Shown: positions 35,813 to 45,794, counted from the first letter of the stretch. The stretch is 64,000 bases of DNA from Mycolicibacterium goodii (GCF_001187505.1 NZ_CP012150.1:6234048-6298047), one strand, 5' to 3'. Numbers and translations: made by a program. The notes: generated by a model from the sequence alone, not told the origin.

Positions 35813-38800
35813 GGGCGCTCCCTACTCCCCTGGGCCGGGCAGCTGGAGCGCACCGGGCAGTTGGCGCACCCGCTGTTGACCCGCGCGACGAACTGCGGAC
35901 CGGCCGTCGCGGCGGCGGCCCCACCGACCGTCTCGAGCCAGTCGGCGCGTTTGTCCGGGGTGAGCGGATCCTGCTCGCGTTCGGTGGCGCCTGCCGCGCC
36001 GGCCTTGCCGAGATAGACCAGCTTGCCGCCGCCGGGCTCGTCGCCGTGGTCGAGCAAGCCTGCGGCGACGGCGAGTTGGTACATCGCTAGCTGCGCGTGG
36101 TTTTGCGCGTCGTCCTTGGTCACCGGGCTCTTGCCGGTCTTGAGGTCCACCACCACGAGGCGGCCTGCCTCGTCGCGCTCCAGCCGGTCCAACCGGCCGC
36201 GGACCTTGACGCCGGGCGTGTTCTCTCCGGGTTCGACGACGATGCCCTCGACGGGGATCTCGGTGGCGACCTCGGTGAGCTGCCTGCGGGTGTCCTCGCG
36301 CCAGCGGGTGAAGGTCTCCAGCATGGCGCGGTGGCGGGCGAGCTCGTTGTCCGCGTACCACCGTGCGTCGAACGGCAGTTCGGCCCACACCTTTTCGAGC
36401 TCGTTGACCAGCTGGCTCTCGGTCCTGCCCGGTTCGGAGACCAGCGCGTGCACCAGCGAACCCACGGTCGAGCGCACGTCGCGCCCGTCGTCGCCGCCGT
36501 GGCGCTCCAGCAGCCAGCGCAGCGGGCAGTCGGTGAGCATCTGCAGCGTCGACGGCGACAGGGTGACCACGTGGCCGGGCTCAGTCCACAGCGGTTCATC
36601 GGTGCTCATCGGGGTCATGGCATGCCATTGCGCGGGATCCGCACCGGGCACCCCAGCGGCCGCCAACCGGGCCAGTTGTGTTGCCGCGCAGGCACGTGCG
36701 TCGTCGTCGACCGCGCCGTCGGGTGCGCACACCACCGCACGCAGCCTGCCGACGAGCGCCGACGGGGCGAGCACCCGCGGGGCGACCAGCGGCGGCTCGG
36801 CCACCGGTTCGGTGGCCCACGCGGCGACCTCGGCGCAGAACGGTGACGGCAACAGGGATTCGTCGCCGGTGTCGCTGTCGACGGCGGTGATCAACAGCCG
36901 CGACCGCGCCCGCCCCATCGCCGCCATCAGCAGGCGGCGCTCCTCGGCCACCAGCGGGGCCCGCGTCGACACCGTCTGACCGGCGATGTCGGCCACCCCG
37001 TCGAGCACGTCGACCAGATGCTGTGTGCCCAGCACCCCGCCGCGCGGAATCATGTTGGGCCACAGTCCTTCCTGCAGGCCGGCGATCACCACGAAATCCC
37101 ATTCACCCGACAGCGCGCCGTGGGCGCTGAACACCGCGACGGCCTCGGTGGGTGTGGTCGACTCGGCCGTGGCCACCGCGGCGCCCAGCCGGCTGAAATG
37201 GTCGACCAGGCCGCGCAGCGACGCCCCCGCCGTGCGGTTGACGTACTGGTCGGCGACGTCGAACAGCGTCGTGACCGCGTCGAGGTCGCGGTCGGCCTGT
37301 GCGCCGACGCTGCCGCCCCGCTCGCTGGCCGCCAGCCACCGGCGCTGCAACCCGCTGGCGTGCCAGGTCTGCCACAGCGTGTAGCGCGGGTCGGCGCCGG
37401 AGGCGTCGCTGCGGCGTGCGGCGGTCAGCACCGCCCGCAGCCGGCGCAGCGGCCGCGCGTGTTCGGCCGACAGTCCCTTGGGCTCGTGCTCGATCGCGTC
37501 GACCAGCAGGTCCCCGAAATCCCGTGGCGGCTGGGAGCCGTCGATGCGACGCAGCGCGCGGCGCAACTGGCGCAGGGTGACCGGGTCGACGCGGCCGATC
37601 GGGCCGGTGAGCAACTGCACCGCGCTGTCGGCGTCGAGGTGACCAGCCGCGGTCACCTCGAGCACCGTCAACAATGCCGCGGGCGCGGCGTGCTGGGCGA
37701 CCGGCACATCGGAGCCGTTCTCCTGCACCGGCACACCGGCCACGGTCAAGGCACGGGCCAGTGCGATGCCGACCCGCGGCACCGACCGCACGATCACCGC
37801 CATCTGCGACCAGGGCACACCGTCGACCAGGTGCGCGCGGCGCAGCGCGTCGGCGATCATGGTGCCCTCGGCGTGGGTCGAGGCGGCCAGGCGCACCGTG
37901 ACCGTGCCCTCACGCTCCGGGTTGCCCGTCCAGTGCCGCGTCTCGCCGACGCCGGGCAGGCGTCGCCCGAGACCGGTGATGGCCGACGCGATCTCGGGGG
38001 CGCAGCGGTGCGACTGCGTCAATGTGACCGACGGGTGGGTGTCGTCGCGCAGCAGCACCGGATCGGCTCCGCGGTAGCCGAACACCGACTGGTCGGGGTC
38101 ACCGGCGATGACGGTGAGCCCGGTGCCCGCGGCCAGTGCCCGTACCAGCCGCGCGGCCTGCGGGTCGAGGTGCTGCGCATCGTCGACCAGCAGCAGCTTG
38201 ATGCGGTTGCGCTCGGTGTCGAGCAGTTCGTCGTCGGCACCCAGGGCCTCGAGCGCTGCGCCGACCAGCTCGGCGGCGCCCAGGGCCGGGACGGTGGCCT
38301 GCGGCGCGGCCATGCCGACGGCCGAGCGCAGCAGCATGATCTGCTCGTAGGCCTGCGCGAAACGCCCCGCGGCCAGCCACTCGGGACGCTTCGCGCTGCG
38401 CCCGAGCCGTTGCAGCGCAACCGGATCCACGCCGCGCTCGGTGCAGCGCGCCATCAGGTCGCGCAGCTCGGTGGCGAAACCGGCGGTGGTCAGGGCCGGC
38501 CACAGCTGTTCGGGCCAGCCGACCAGCGAACGGTGCCCGTCCTCCAGGTCACCGGCCAGCAGCTCACGGATGATGCCGTCCTGTTCGGCGCTGGTGATCA
38601 GGCGCGGCGGCGGATCCCCGTTGCGCTGGGCGGCCAGCCGCAGCACCGCGAACGCGTACGAGTGCACGGTGCGCACGAGCGGTTCACGGACCACACCGAC
38701 GGTGCCTGCACCGAGCAGCCGCGCGGTGACCGCGGCCCGCGCGGCGGTGCGCAGGCGCGCCGAACCGGTCAGCAGAAGAACCGATTCCGGGTCGACACCG

Positions 38801-38946
38801 GCGAGGATGTGGGCGACCGCGGTGTCGACCAGCAGCGAGCTCTTGCCCGTCCCCGGGCCGCCCAGCAGGCGCACCACACCGCTGCTGCCCGGCTCCAGGA
38901 GGGCGGCGGCGGTCTGCGACGCGGACTCGACGTGGTGTGCGGTCAT
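35809..38946 (-). CDS. adnA: AdnA subunit of the AdnAB helicase-nuclease
   Basis: 1045 residues. The motor is divergent: Walker A GGPGTGKS (29-36), LLVDDAQHLD in motif II, GDPDQSVFGYRG. The C-terminal nuclease has VKVRGRLDRLE and VVDLKTGKSP, with cysteines GCANCPVRSSC near the end that, with an upstream Cys, can hold an iron-sulfur cluster as in AddB/AdnA nucleases. ATG at 38946 gives the known length; an upstream in-frame start ten codons earlier is possible. Two 19-bp direct repeats lie in the promoter region shared with lipV. Confidence 0.96.
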   Translation of the reverse strand: MTAHHVESASQTAAALLEPGSSGVVRLLGGPGTGKSSLLVDTAVAHILAGVDPESVLLLTGSARLRTAARAAVTARLLGAGTVGVVREPLVRTVHSYAFAVLRLAAQRNGDPPPRLITSAEQDGIIRELLAGDLEDGHRSLVGWPEQLWPALTTAGFATELRDLMARCTERGVDPVALQRLGRSAKRPEWLAAGRFAQAYEQIMLLRSAVGMAAPQATVPALGAAELVGAALEALGADDELLDTERNRIKLLLVDDAQHLDPQAARLVRALAAGTGLTVIAGDPDQSVFGYRGADPVLLRDDTHPSVTLTQSHRCAPEIASAITGLGRRLPGVGETRHWTGNPEREGTVTVRLAASTHAEGTMIADALRRAHLVDGVPWSQMAVIVRSVPRVGIALARALTVAGVPVQENGSDVPVAQHAAPAALLTVLEVTAAGHLDADSAVQLLTGPIGRVDPVTLRQLRRALRRIDGSQPPRDFGDLLVDAIEHEPKGLSAEHARPLRRLRAVLTAARRSDASGADPRYTLWQTWHASGLQRRWLAASERGGSVGAQADRDLDAVTTLFDVADQYVNRTAGASLRGLVDHFSRLGAAVATAESTTPTEAVAVFSAHGALSGEWDFVVIAGLQEGLWPNMIPRGGVLGTQHLVDVLDGVADIAGQTVSTRAPLVAEERRLLMAAMGRARSRLLITAVDSDTGDESLLPSPFCAEVAAWATEPVAEPPLVAPRVLAPSALVGRLRAVVCAPDGAVDDDARACAATQLARLAAAGVPGADPAQWHAMTPMSTDEPLWTEPGHVVTLSPSTLQMLTDCPLRWLLERHGGDDGRDVRSTVGSLVHALVSEPGRTESQLVNELEKVWAELPFDARWYADNELARHRAMLETFTRWREDTRRQLTEVATEIPVEGIVVEPGENTPGVKVRGRLDRLERDEAGRLVVVDLKTGKSPVTKDDAQNHAQLAMYQLAVAAGLLDHGDEPGGGKLVYLGKAGAAGATEREQDPLTPDKRADWLETVGGAAAATAGPQFVARVNSGCANCPVRSSCPAQGSRERP

Positions 38947-38970
38947 GGGGGAAATGACACCAGAGGGCAC

Positions 38971-39023
38971 CGACAAGTAGCGGAGCGGATTGGAGCGAAG
39001 GCCCCGACAAGTAGCGGAGCGGA
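38971..39023. repeat. Two 19-bp direct repeats in the adnA-lipV intergenic region
   Basis: CGACAAGTAGCGGAGCGGA at 38971-38989 and again at 39005-39023. They are 34 bp apart start to start in a 96-bp divergent promoter region, so each strand's promoter could contain one copy. Origin as a local duplication or as paired regulator sites is undecided. Confidence 0.8.
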
Positions 39024-39042
39024 ACCTGGCAGCATCAGTGGA

Positions 39043-39816
39043 ATGTCAACCGACGTGCTGCATGTCCAACGTTACGGTCCCCCGGGCGCACCCCGGGTGC
39101 TGCTGATCCACGGTCTGACCGGTCACGGTCAACGCTGGCAGACCCTGGCCACCAGATATCTGCCCGAGGTGTCGATTCTCGCCCCCGATCTGATCGGCCA
39201 CGGCCGGTCCTCGTGGGCGGCGCCATGGACGATCGACGCCAACGTCGCCGCCCTCGCCTCCCTACTGGATCGTCCGACGATCGTGGTGGGGCATTCGTTC
39301 GGCGGCGCCTTGGCGCTGAATCTGAGTGCCGCCCATCCGGATCTGGTGAGCGGTCTGGTGCTGCTCGACCCGGCGATCGGGCTGGACGGCGAGTGGATGC
39401 GCGAGGTCGCCGACGACATGCTGGCCTCGCCGGACTATCCGGACCGCGAGGAGGCCCGCCTGGACAAGGTCAACGGGTCGTGGGGCGAGGTGGATGCCGC
39501 CGAGGTCGAACGTGAACTCGACGAACACCTGGTCGAGGTGGGCGACGGGCGCGTCGGCTGGCGGATCAGCATCCCGGCCGCGTTGTCGTACTGGAGTGAG
39601 CTCGCGCGCCCGATTGTCCTGCCGCCCAAACCGATACCCACGGTCCTGGTGCGGGCGAAACGCTGCCGTCCACCGTACGTGTCCGACGCGCTGATCCACG
39701 GGTTGACCGAGCGGCTGGGCCCGAAGTTCACGCTTGTGGACTGGGACTGTGACCACATGGTGCCCCAGGCCAAGCCCGCCGAGACCGCCGAGCTGATCCG
39801 CCAACAGCTCGGCTGA
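39043..39816 (+). CDS. lipV: Alpha/beta hydrolase, LipV-like
   Basis: 257 residues. Nucleophile elbow GHSFGG (Ser about 84), oxyanion segment LLIHGLTGHGQRW, and a terminal His in WDCDHMVPQAKP complete the triad. Context (beside adnA and upstream of an alkyltransferase-like gene) matches Rv3203/lipV. ATG at 39043 starts the fold; a very long open frame upstream is antisense to adnA. Substrate unknown. Confidence 0.88.
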   Translation: MSTDVLHVQRYGPPGAPRVLLIHGLTGHGQRWQTLATRYLPEVSILAPDLIGHGRSSWAAPWTIDANVAALASLLDRPTIVVGHSFGGALALNLSAAHPDLVSGLVLLDPAIGLDGEWMREVADDMLASPDYPDREEARLDKVNGSWGEVDAAEVERELDEHLVEVGDGRVGWRISIPAALSYWSELARPIVLPPKPIPTVLVRAKRCRPPYVSDALIHGLTERLGPKFTLVDWDCDHMVPQAKPAETAELIRQQLG

Positions 39817-39818
39817 AC

Positions 39819-40115
39819 ATGGCGCGCGTCACCGAGGAGCAGGTGGAGGCGGTCCGCGCGCTGGTCGCGGCGATCCCGCCGGGCAGGGTGTCCACCTACG
39901 GCGACATCGCCGAGGTGGTCGGGCTCTCCAGTGCGCGCATCGTCGGCTGGGTGATGCGGACCGATTCCTCGGACCTGCCGTGGCATCGGGTGGTTCCCGC
40001 GTCGGGGCGGCCCGCTGCGCATCTGGCCACCCGCCAACTCGAACGTCTGCGCGCCGAGGGCGTTCTGGCGACCGACGGCCGTATCCCGTTGCGCGAGTAC
40101 CGCCACATTTTCTAG
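39819..40115 (+). CDS. Alkyltransferase-like (ATL) DNA-binding protein
   Basis: 98 residues of the MGMT C-terminal fold. The alkyl-acceptor motif PCHRV is PWHRV here (W55 replaces the Cys), so it cannot accept alkyl groups. ATL proteins of this type bind O6-alkylguanine and hand it to nucleotide excision repair. Helix-turn-helix (RVSTYGDIAEVVGLSSAR) and arginine finger are retained. It begins 2 bp after lipV stops. Its TAG stop lies inside an interspersed palindrome. Confidence 0.92.
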   Translation: MARVTEEQVEAVRALVAAIPPGRVSTYGDIAEVVGLSSARIVGWVMRTDSSDLPWHRVVPASGRPAAHLATRQLERLRAEGVLATDGRIPLREYRHIF

Positions 40116-40182
40116 CGCGAGCAGACGCATAACTGCTCTTTTCGGCATGAAAACAGGCAGTTTTGCGTCTGCTCGCGCTAGA
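40111..40182. repeat. Extragenic palindrome, family member 2
   Basis: TCTAGCGCGAGCAGACGCA (40111-40129) and its perfect complement (40164-40182) enclose an inner AACTGC/GCAGTT and CTTTTC/TGAAAA nest. Shared with the palindrome at 9360-9415 are AGCAGAC, the CTGC core, CTTTTC, TGAAAA, and GTCTGCTCGCG at the right end. It contains the stop codon of the ATL gene and stands between convergent genes. Confidence 0.87.
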
Positions 40183-40193
40183 AAGGTGCCCCC

Positions 40194-41048
40194 CTAGAGG
40201 ATCAGGCGGACCAACGACGCCGTGCGGGCAAGGCCGGGGAAGGCCGCCGCGGTGGAACGCGGATGCAGCGCATGCACGGCGAGCCGGAACATCAACGCCC
40301 GCAACAGCATCTGCGGCCACTCCGGCAGCGAGTCCCAGCGCTCGATGAGGCCGTCGTCGGCATCACCCCATGACAACGCGTCGACCACGACGACACCGGC
40401 CGCCCAGGACGCCGGGCGCCAGTAGGGCGTGATGTCGGTGATGCCCGGCGCGGCGGCACCGGCGAAAAGCACTGTGCCGTAAAGGTCCCCGTGCACGAGC
40501 TGGCTGGCGCTCTTGGTGGGCTTGCGTAGCGTCGCGAGCTGGTTGATGAGCTCGATGGACCGCTGGCCGTCCGCGGAACCCGGTGCCACCCTGGCGCCCT
40601 GCGGCAGCGAGTGCAGCGGGCGTTCCTCCCACGCGGCACGGTCGGCGGCGATGAACACGTCGACGTCGGCCCACGGCGCGACGGGCGGTTGGGTCAGGAA
40701 ACGGGGCCGCTCGAGCTTGGCCGTGGCCTCGTGCAGGCGCACGGCCGCCGAGACGACTTCGTCGTGCCGCGGTTCGGGTGTCCCGGCGACGAACGTGTCG
40801 GCGCGCCAACCCGCGACGACATAACGTCCGTCGGTGGACCGCACCGGCCGCGCCAGGCGGACACCGTCGACGAACAACGTCTCCCGGACCTTCGCCGACC
40901 ACGCCGCCCTGGCGTGATCGGCGACCATCGACAACACAACTTCGCCGCAGCGCCAGCCACCCTCCCAGCTTGCGCCGAGCGGTACCGGGCGCACCCCGGA
41001 CAGGCCGAACGCCGCCAGCACATGCTCCGGCGGTCGTTCCACACTCAC
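40194..41048 (-). CDS. TIGR02569 protein with degenerate phosphotransferase fold
   Basis: 284 residues, Rv3205c-like actinobacterial family. A kinase-like core is recognisable: HGDLYGTVLF corresponds to the catalytic HGDxxxxN loop of aminoglycoside phosphotransferases, but the Asn is missing, and ITDITPYWRP sits at the metal-binding position. Likely a pseudokinase or an enzyme with altered chemistry. GTG start. Upstream is moeZ, same strand, 36 bp away. Confidence 0.8.
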   Translation of the reverse strand: MSVERPPEHVLAAFGLSGVRPVPLGASWEGGWRCGEVVLSMVADHARAAWSAKVRETLFVDGVRLARPVRSTDGRYVVAGWRADTFVAGTPEPRHDEVVSAAVRLHEATAKLERPRFLTQPPVAPWADVDVFIAADRAAWEERPLHSLPQGARVAPGSADGQRSIELINQLATLRKPTKSASQLVHGDLYGTVLFAGAAAPGITDITPYWRPASWAAGVVVVDALSWGDADDGLIERWDSLPEWPQMLLRALMFRLAVHALHPRSTAAAFPGLARTASLVRLIL

Positions 41049-41084
41049 ACGCTCAGCCTAAGCGGTGAGCCCGCAAACCAGCCG

Positions 41085-42275
41085 TCAGTACATGACCATG
41101 TCGGGCTCGAGCTGTTTCCCCCACGCCACGATGCCGCCCTGCAGGTGCATCGCATCGGAGAACCCGGCCTTCTTGGCGATCGCCAGAACCTCGGCCGAGC
41201 GGACGCCGGTCTTGCAGTAGAACACCGGCGTGCGGTCGGTCGGCAGCTTGGCCAACGCCGCGCCGGACTCGAAGGTCGGTTTGGGGATCAGCTCGGCACC
41301 CTCGATGTGATTGATATCCCACTCGACGCGCTCGCGGACGTCGATCAGCGCCAACGGCTTTCCGGAATCCAACAGCTCCTTGAGCTCGTGCGGGGTGACC
41401 GTGGCATCGGCGGCCGCAGCGGCCGCCTCGTCGGAGACGACGCCGCAGAACGCCTCGTAGTCGATGAGTTCGGTGATCTTCGGCGTCGACGGATCCTTGC
41501 GGATACGGATCGTGCGGTAGGTCATGTCGAGCGCGTCGTACACCATCAGCCGCCCCAGCAGCGGTTCGCCGATGCCGGTGATGAGCTTGATCGCCTCGGT
41601 GCCCATCACCGATGCGATCGACGAGCACAGGATGCCCAGCACGCCGCCCTCGGCGCACGACGGCACCATTCCCGGTGGCGGTGGCTCGGGGTAGAGGTCG
41701 CGATAATTGAGGCCCAGCCCGTCGGGGGCGTCCTCCCAGAACACCGACACCTGCCCCTCGAACCGGTAGATCGAACCCCACACGTAGGGCTTGCCCGCGA
41801 GCACGGCCGCGTCGTTGACCAGGTACCGGGTGGCGAAGTTGTCGGTGCCGTCGAGGATCAGGTCGTACTGGGCGAACAGGTCAACGGCGTTGTCCGGTTC
41901 CAGCCGGAACTCGTGCAGGTTGACCTTGACCAGCGGGTTGATCTCGGCGATCGAGTCACGCGCACTCTGCGCCTTGGACCGCCCGATGTCGGACTGGCCG
42001 TGGATGATCTGACGCTGCAGGTTGGATTCGTCGACGACGTCGAACTCGACGATGCCGATGGTGCCGACACCCGCGGCCGCCAGGTACAGCAGTGTGGGCG
42101 AGCCGAGACCACCCGCACCGATCACCAGGACCTTGGCGTTCTTGAGCCGTTTCTGCCCATCCAATCCCAGGTCGGGAATGATCAAGTGCCGGCTGTAGCG
42201 CCCCACCTCCTCCCTGGTGAGCTCGGCGGCCGGCTCAACCAGTGGCGGTAACGACACATCCAAATTCGCGGACAC
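41085..42275 (-). CDS. moeZ: Adenylyltransferase/sulfurtransferase MoeZ
   Basis: 396 residues. The ThiF/MoeB domain has GAGGLGSPTLLYLA for ATP and DGTDNFATRYLVND; VPSCAEGGVLG holds the E1-type thiol. The C-terminal rhodanese domain has the active loop CKTGVRS (Cys about 354). It activates and thiolates small sulfur-carrier proteins such as MoaD/CysO/ThiS for molybdopterin, cysteine and siderophore-sulfur chemistry. The single fusion protein replaces separate MoeB and rhodanese. ATG start, good family length. Confidence 0.95.
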   Translation of the reverse strand: MSANLDVSLPPLVEPAAELTREEVGRYSRHLIIPDLGLDGQKRLKNAKVLVIGAGGLGSPTLLYLAAAGVGTIGIVEFDVVDESNLQRQIIHGQSDIGRSKAQSARDSIAEINPLVKVNLHEFRLEPDNAVDLFAQYDLILDGTDNFATRYLVNDAAVLAGKPYVWGSIYRFEGQVSVFWEDAPDGLGLNYRDLYPEPPPPGMVPSCAEGGVLGILCSSIASVMGTEAIKLITGIGEPLLGRLMVYDALDMTYRTIRIRKDPSTPKITELIDYEAFCGVVSDEAAAAAADATVTPHELKELLDSGKPLALIDVRERVEWDINHIEGAELIPKPTFESGAALAKLPTDRTPVFYCKTGVRSAEVLAIAKKAGFSDAMHLQGGIVAWGKQLEPDMVMY

Positions 42276-42413
42276 CGTATCTCCTCAAGTCCGAAACCCT
42301 GCTCGTACCCACAACGGTAATCCGACCCCCAGGCTTCCCGGCACCCGCGGGCCATCTCACCGCGGTTCTGTGAGCGCAGCCGAATCACCGCCCGGCGCGA
42401 GGAGGCGGCCGGC

Positions 42414-43448
42414 TCAGGCGATGGGATACGGCCAGGGGTTGAAGCGGCAGGTCAGGCCGTCACCCTGCACGGTTTCGGGGTCGAACTTGGCCGCGTCGTT
42501 GTTGGACGTGGAGAACGTCTGCTGCATCATGATCGGCGCGAGATCGCCGTTGCCGGGGCACGCCTCGTGGCGCTGGTAGCCGATCGCATGCCCGACCTCG
42601 TGGTTGATGACGTACTGCCGGTAGGAGCCGATGTCGCCCTGGAACGGCACGGCGCCGCGCACCCAACGCGCCTCGTTGATGAAGACCCTGGCCTCGTTGC
42701 CGTTGTAGGACGGGTTGTAGCAGGACGCCTCCAACTGGATGTCGTAGCCACAGCCGTCGCGCACGGTCATCGGCGAGGTGAGCGACACCCGGAAGTCCGG
42801 ATTCACCCCGCTGCCCGCATCGACGCGGGTGAACGCGAACAGACCGTTGTGGGTCCAGCTCTTGGGGTTGGCGAGGGTCTCGTCAACCATGCGGGCGAAG
42901 CCTTCGTCGCCGCCGAAGGATGTGGTGTCCAGGCCGTCCTCCACCTCGACGGTGTAGGTGAACGACTTGGTGGTGCCCTCGCCGATCTTCGGGGTGGTGC
43001 CGGGCACGATGTGCCAGGTCTTGGCGCCGGCCTCGGTGAACGGCCCACCCGCGGGCAGGATGCCGGTGGGCAGGTTGGCGTCGAACTGCGTAAGCCCCTT
43101 CGGCGGGGCGCCGATGATCGCGGTGCCGACGTCGAGGGTCGGCGGGCCCTGCACCGGGCCCTCGGTTTCTGCCGCGGGCGGCGGCGCCGCCGTGCCGGTG
43201 ACGGTCTGGTAGACGACCACCACTGTGAGCACGATCAGCACCGGAAGGGCATAGGCCCGCCAGCCGTAGGTGGAGACGAACCGCCCGAGCCAGGTCTGTT
43301 TGCGCCAGCGCTGATGCTCATCCCGGTTGGACCGCACGCGCCCGGACTCGACCGCGACCGGATCACGTTGTGCGCGCAGCGGCTCCCGCCATTCGTTGCG
43401 CAGCGCCGGGACATGGCCACCCCCGCGACGTCCCGGGTCGTAGGTCAC
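42414..43448 (-). CDS. DUF3152 secreted/membrane metalloprotease-like protein
   Basis: 344 residues, Rv3207c-like. A basic 70-residue cytoplasmic N-terminus, one TM helix (about 72-92, ALPVLIVLTVVVVYQ), a proline-rich linker, and a DUF3152 domain outside the membrane. A zinc motif HEVGHAIGYQRHEACPG lies near 305 and is consistent with a HExxHxxxxxH metalloprotease. Cysteine pairs (GCGYDIQLEASC) suggest disulfides. GTG start; a longer open frame upstream overlaps the promoter region of the TetR gene and is rejected. Confidence 0.87.
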   Translation of the reverse strand: MTYDPGRRGGGHVPALRNEWREPLRAQRDPVAVESGRVRSNRDEHQRWRKQTWLGRFVSTYGWRAYALPVLIVLTVVVVYQTVTGTAAPPPAAETEGPVQGPPTLDVGTAIIGAPPKGLTQFDANLPTGILPAGGPFTEAGAKTWHIVPGTTPKIGEGTTKSFTYTVEVEDGLDTTSFGGDEGFARMVDETLANPKSWTHNGLFAFTRVDAGSGVNPDFRVSLTSPMTVRDGCGYDIQLEASCYNPSYNGNEARVFINEARWVRGAVPFQGDIGSYRQYVINHEVGHAIGYQRHEACPGNGDLAPIMMQQTFSTSNNDAAKFDPETVQGDGLTCRFNPWPYPIA

Positions 43449-43642
43449 CGAACCAGGATGGCACAGCCAACTGTGTGACCAGCGCCCGTGCGCCCGCTCT
43501 GTGACCGCGCCGGTGTCATTTCGCAATACGGCCGCGTCGCAATTCGGCCGCAGCGGGAACGCGGCAACCCGCGCCACCGTGGCAAGCCCGGTGGCCACGT
43601 TTCGCACGGCGACGGGCAACGGTAGTAATGTCGACCCGATGA

Positions 43643-44356
<714 letters not shown>

Positions 44357-44365
44357 AACCGCGTC

Positions 44366-44605
44366 TCAGGCGGATTCCACCGTCACGCCGAAGCCGACCC
44401 GGCGCACGTCGGCGGCACCGATCTCGACATAGGCGATCTTCGCGGTCTGCACCAGGAAGCGACGGCCCTTCTCGTCGGTCAGCGCGAGCACACCGGTTCC
44501 CGAGGAGAGGGCATCGGTGAACTGCTGCTCCACCTCGCTCGGCGACTGCGCGCTGTTGAAGGTCAGCTCACGCGGGCTGTCCGTGACACCGATCTTGACC
44601 TCCAC
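44366..44605 (-). CDS. DUF3107 conserved protein (TB9.4-like)
   Basis: 79 residues; MEVKIGVTDSPRELTF and the C-terminal VRRVGFGV define the actinobacterial DUF3107 family, a small alpha/beta protein of unknown function. In M. tuberculosis the equivalent (Rv3208A) is adjacent to the same TetR gene. The ATG is preceded by AGAAGGGG. A 327-bp gene-free stretch lies upstream. Confidence 0.88.
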   Translation of the reverse strand: MEVKIGVTDSPRELTFNSAQSPSEVEQQFTDALSSGTGVLALTDEKGRRFLVQTAKIAYVEIGAADVRRVGFGVTVESA

Positions 44606-44932
44606 GCTGGACCCCTTCTCTATCTTCTCTGCTTGGACTGCGTGTCCGTTTCCCTCAGCAGGCTAGTGGACGCGGGCACCCCGGTGCGCCCTGGTGCCGC
44701 CGCATCGAGTTCGCGCTCAGCGAAGCCGCCCCGGGACGCGGCGACCAGGGCGTGGTCACACCGCGATCCGGCGCCGAGATCGCGTCCATTTCCGGCCCGT
44801 GTCCGCCGCGAGATCCGCTGCGACCGAACCGAAGCCGGACCGTGACCAACACGCAGGCCGGTCAACCTCATCTGCCACATCCGCCTCAGTAGCATCGGCA
44901 GCGACATTGGACGAGACGACTGGGATAGCCGC
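44606..44932. other. Gene-free divergent promoter stretch
   Basis: Lies between the divergent DUF3107 and MmpS-like genes. It has no open frame with coding-like family content, no tRNA, and no strong hairpin. Purine-rich AGAGAAGATAGAGAAGG just upstream of the DUF3107 start is the only low-complexity feature. A 70-codon frame on the plus strand (44633-44845) shows no protein-like conservation features. Confidence 0.6.
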
Positions 44933-45790
44933 ATGACCAGGCCTTATTCGCCGTATGACGCCGCAACGACCGAACGCTTCGGGGATCACGCACCCGAGCC
45001 CGGCAGCTACCAGAGCCCCTACAGCCGCGGATACGACCGCGATCACGGGTACGGAACCGGTTACGACCGCGGGCGGTACACGGGCGACTACCAGGACTAC
45101 GACCAGTACGTCCGCTCCGACAATGGCTACGACGGTGGTTACGACGATGGGTATGACGGAGATCGTGACGACCCCGACATCGAGTTCTACGAGGAACCCC
45201 TCGACCGGCGCTGGATCTGGGTGGCCGGTGTGGCCGGCGCGATCCTGCTGGTCGCGGTCATCTGCACCGTGGTGATCCTGGGCGGCGGGGACAGCGGTTC
45301 GGTGTCGGCCACCGTGGCGGCCCCGACGCAGACCAGCCAGCCGGCCACCACCGCTCCTCAGGACGCGTCGTCGACGCCGCGGCCGGTGCCGCCGGTGGCC
45401 CCGTCCCTGTCGCCGGAGACCGTCACGACGGTCACGCCGAGCCCGACGGCACCCTCGGCCACCGCCGAGCCGACGCCCGTCGCGCCGCCCGCACCGGCCG
45501 CTCCCGCACCGGCCGTCAACCCCCGGGCCGTGACCTACCAGGTGACCGGCAACCGGCAGCTCATCGACCTGGTGACGATCGTGTACACCGACGAGCGCGG
45601 CGCGCTGCAGACCGACATCAACGTCGCGCTGCCGTGGACCAAGACCGTGGTGCTCGATCCGGGTGTCGAGCTCAAGTCGGTGACCGCCACCAGCGTCGCG
45701 GGTCAGCTCAACTGCGCGATCACCGACGCGGCAGGCAACGTGCTCGTCGCACAGGCCAACAACACGATGATCGCGACCTGCACGCAGTGA
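44933..45790 (+). CDS. Membrane-anchored protein with MmpS-like C-terminal domain
   Basis: 285 residues, Rv3209-like. The first 90 residues are strikingly rich in Tyr, Asp, Gly and Arg (DRDHGYGTGYDRGRY), then one TM helix (about 97-122), a Thr/Pro/Ala-rich linker (about 130-200), and a beta-rich domain with NVALPWTK and two cysteines (C262, C284) like MmpS/transport-accessory proteins. A role in surface-lipid or siderophore export support is a family-based guess; no MmpL gene is adjacent. Confidence 0.83.
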   Translation: MTRPYSPYDAATTERFGDHAPEPGSYQSPYSRGYDRDHGYGTGYDRGRYTGDYQDYDQYVRSDNGYDGGYDDGYDGDRDDPDIEFYEEPLDRRWIWVAGVAGAILLVAVICTVVILGGGDSGSVSATVAAPTQTSQPATTAPQDASSTPRPVPPVAPSLSPETVTTVTPSPTAPSATAEPTPVAPPAPAAPAPAVNPRAVTYQVTGNRQLIDLVTIVYTDERGALQTDINVALPWTKTVVLDPGVELKSVTATSVAGQLNCAITDAAGNVLVAQANNTMIATCTQ

Positions 45791-45794
45791 CCGG

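Noticed and set aside
37018..39042. Long N-terminal extension of the lipV frame
   Set aside because: Runs antisense through adnA; lipV fold starts at 39043.
44633..44845. 70-codon frame in the 327-bp gap
   Set aside because: No ribosome site, no family-like sequence, composition like noncoding GC-rich DNA.
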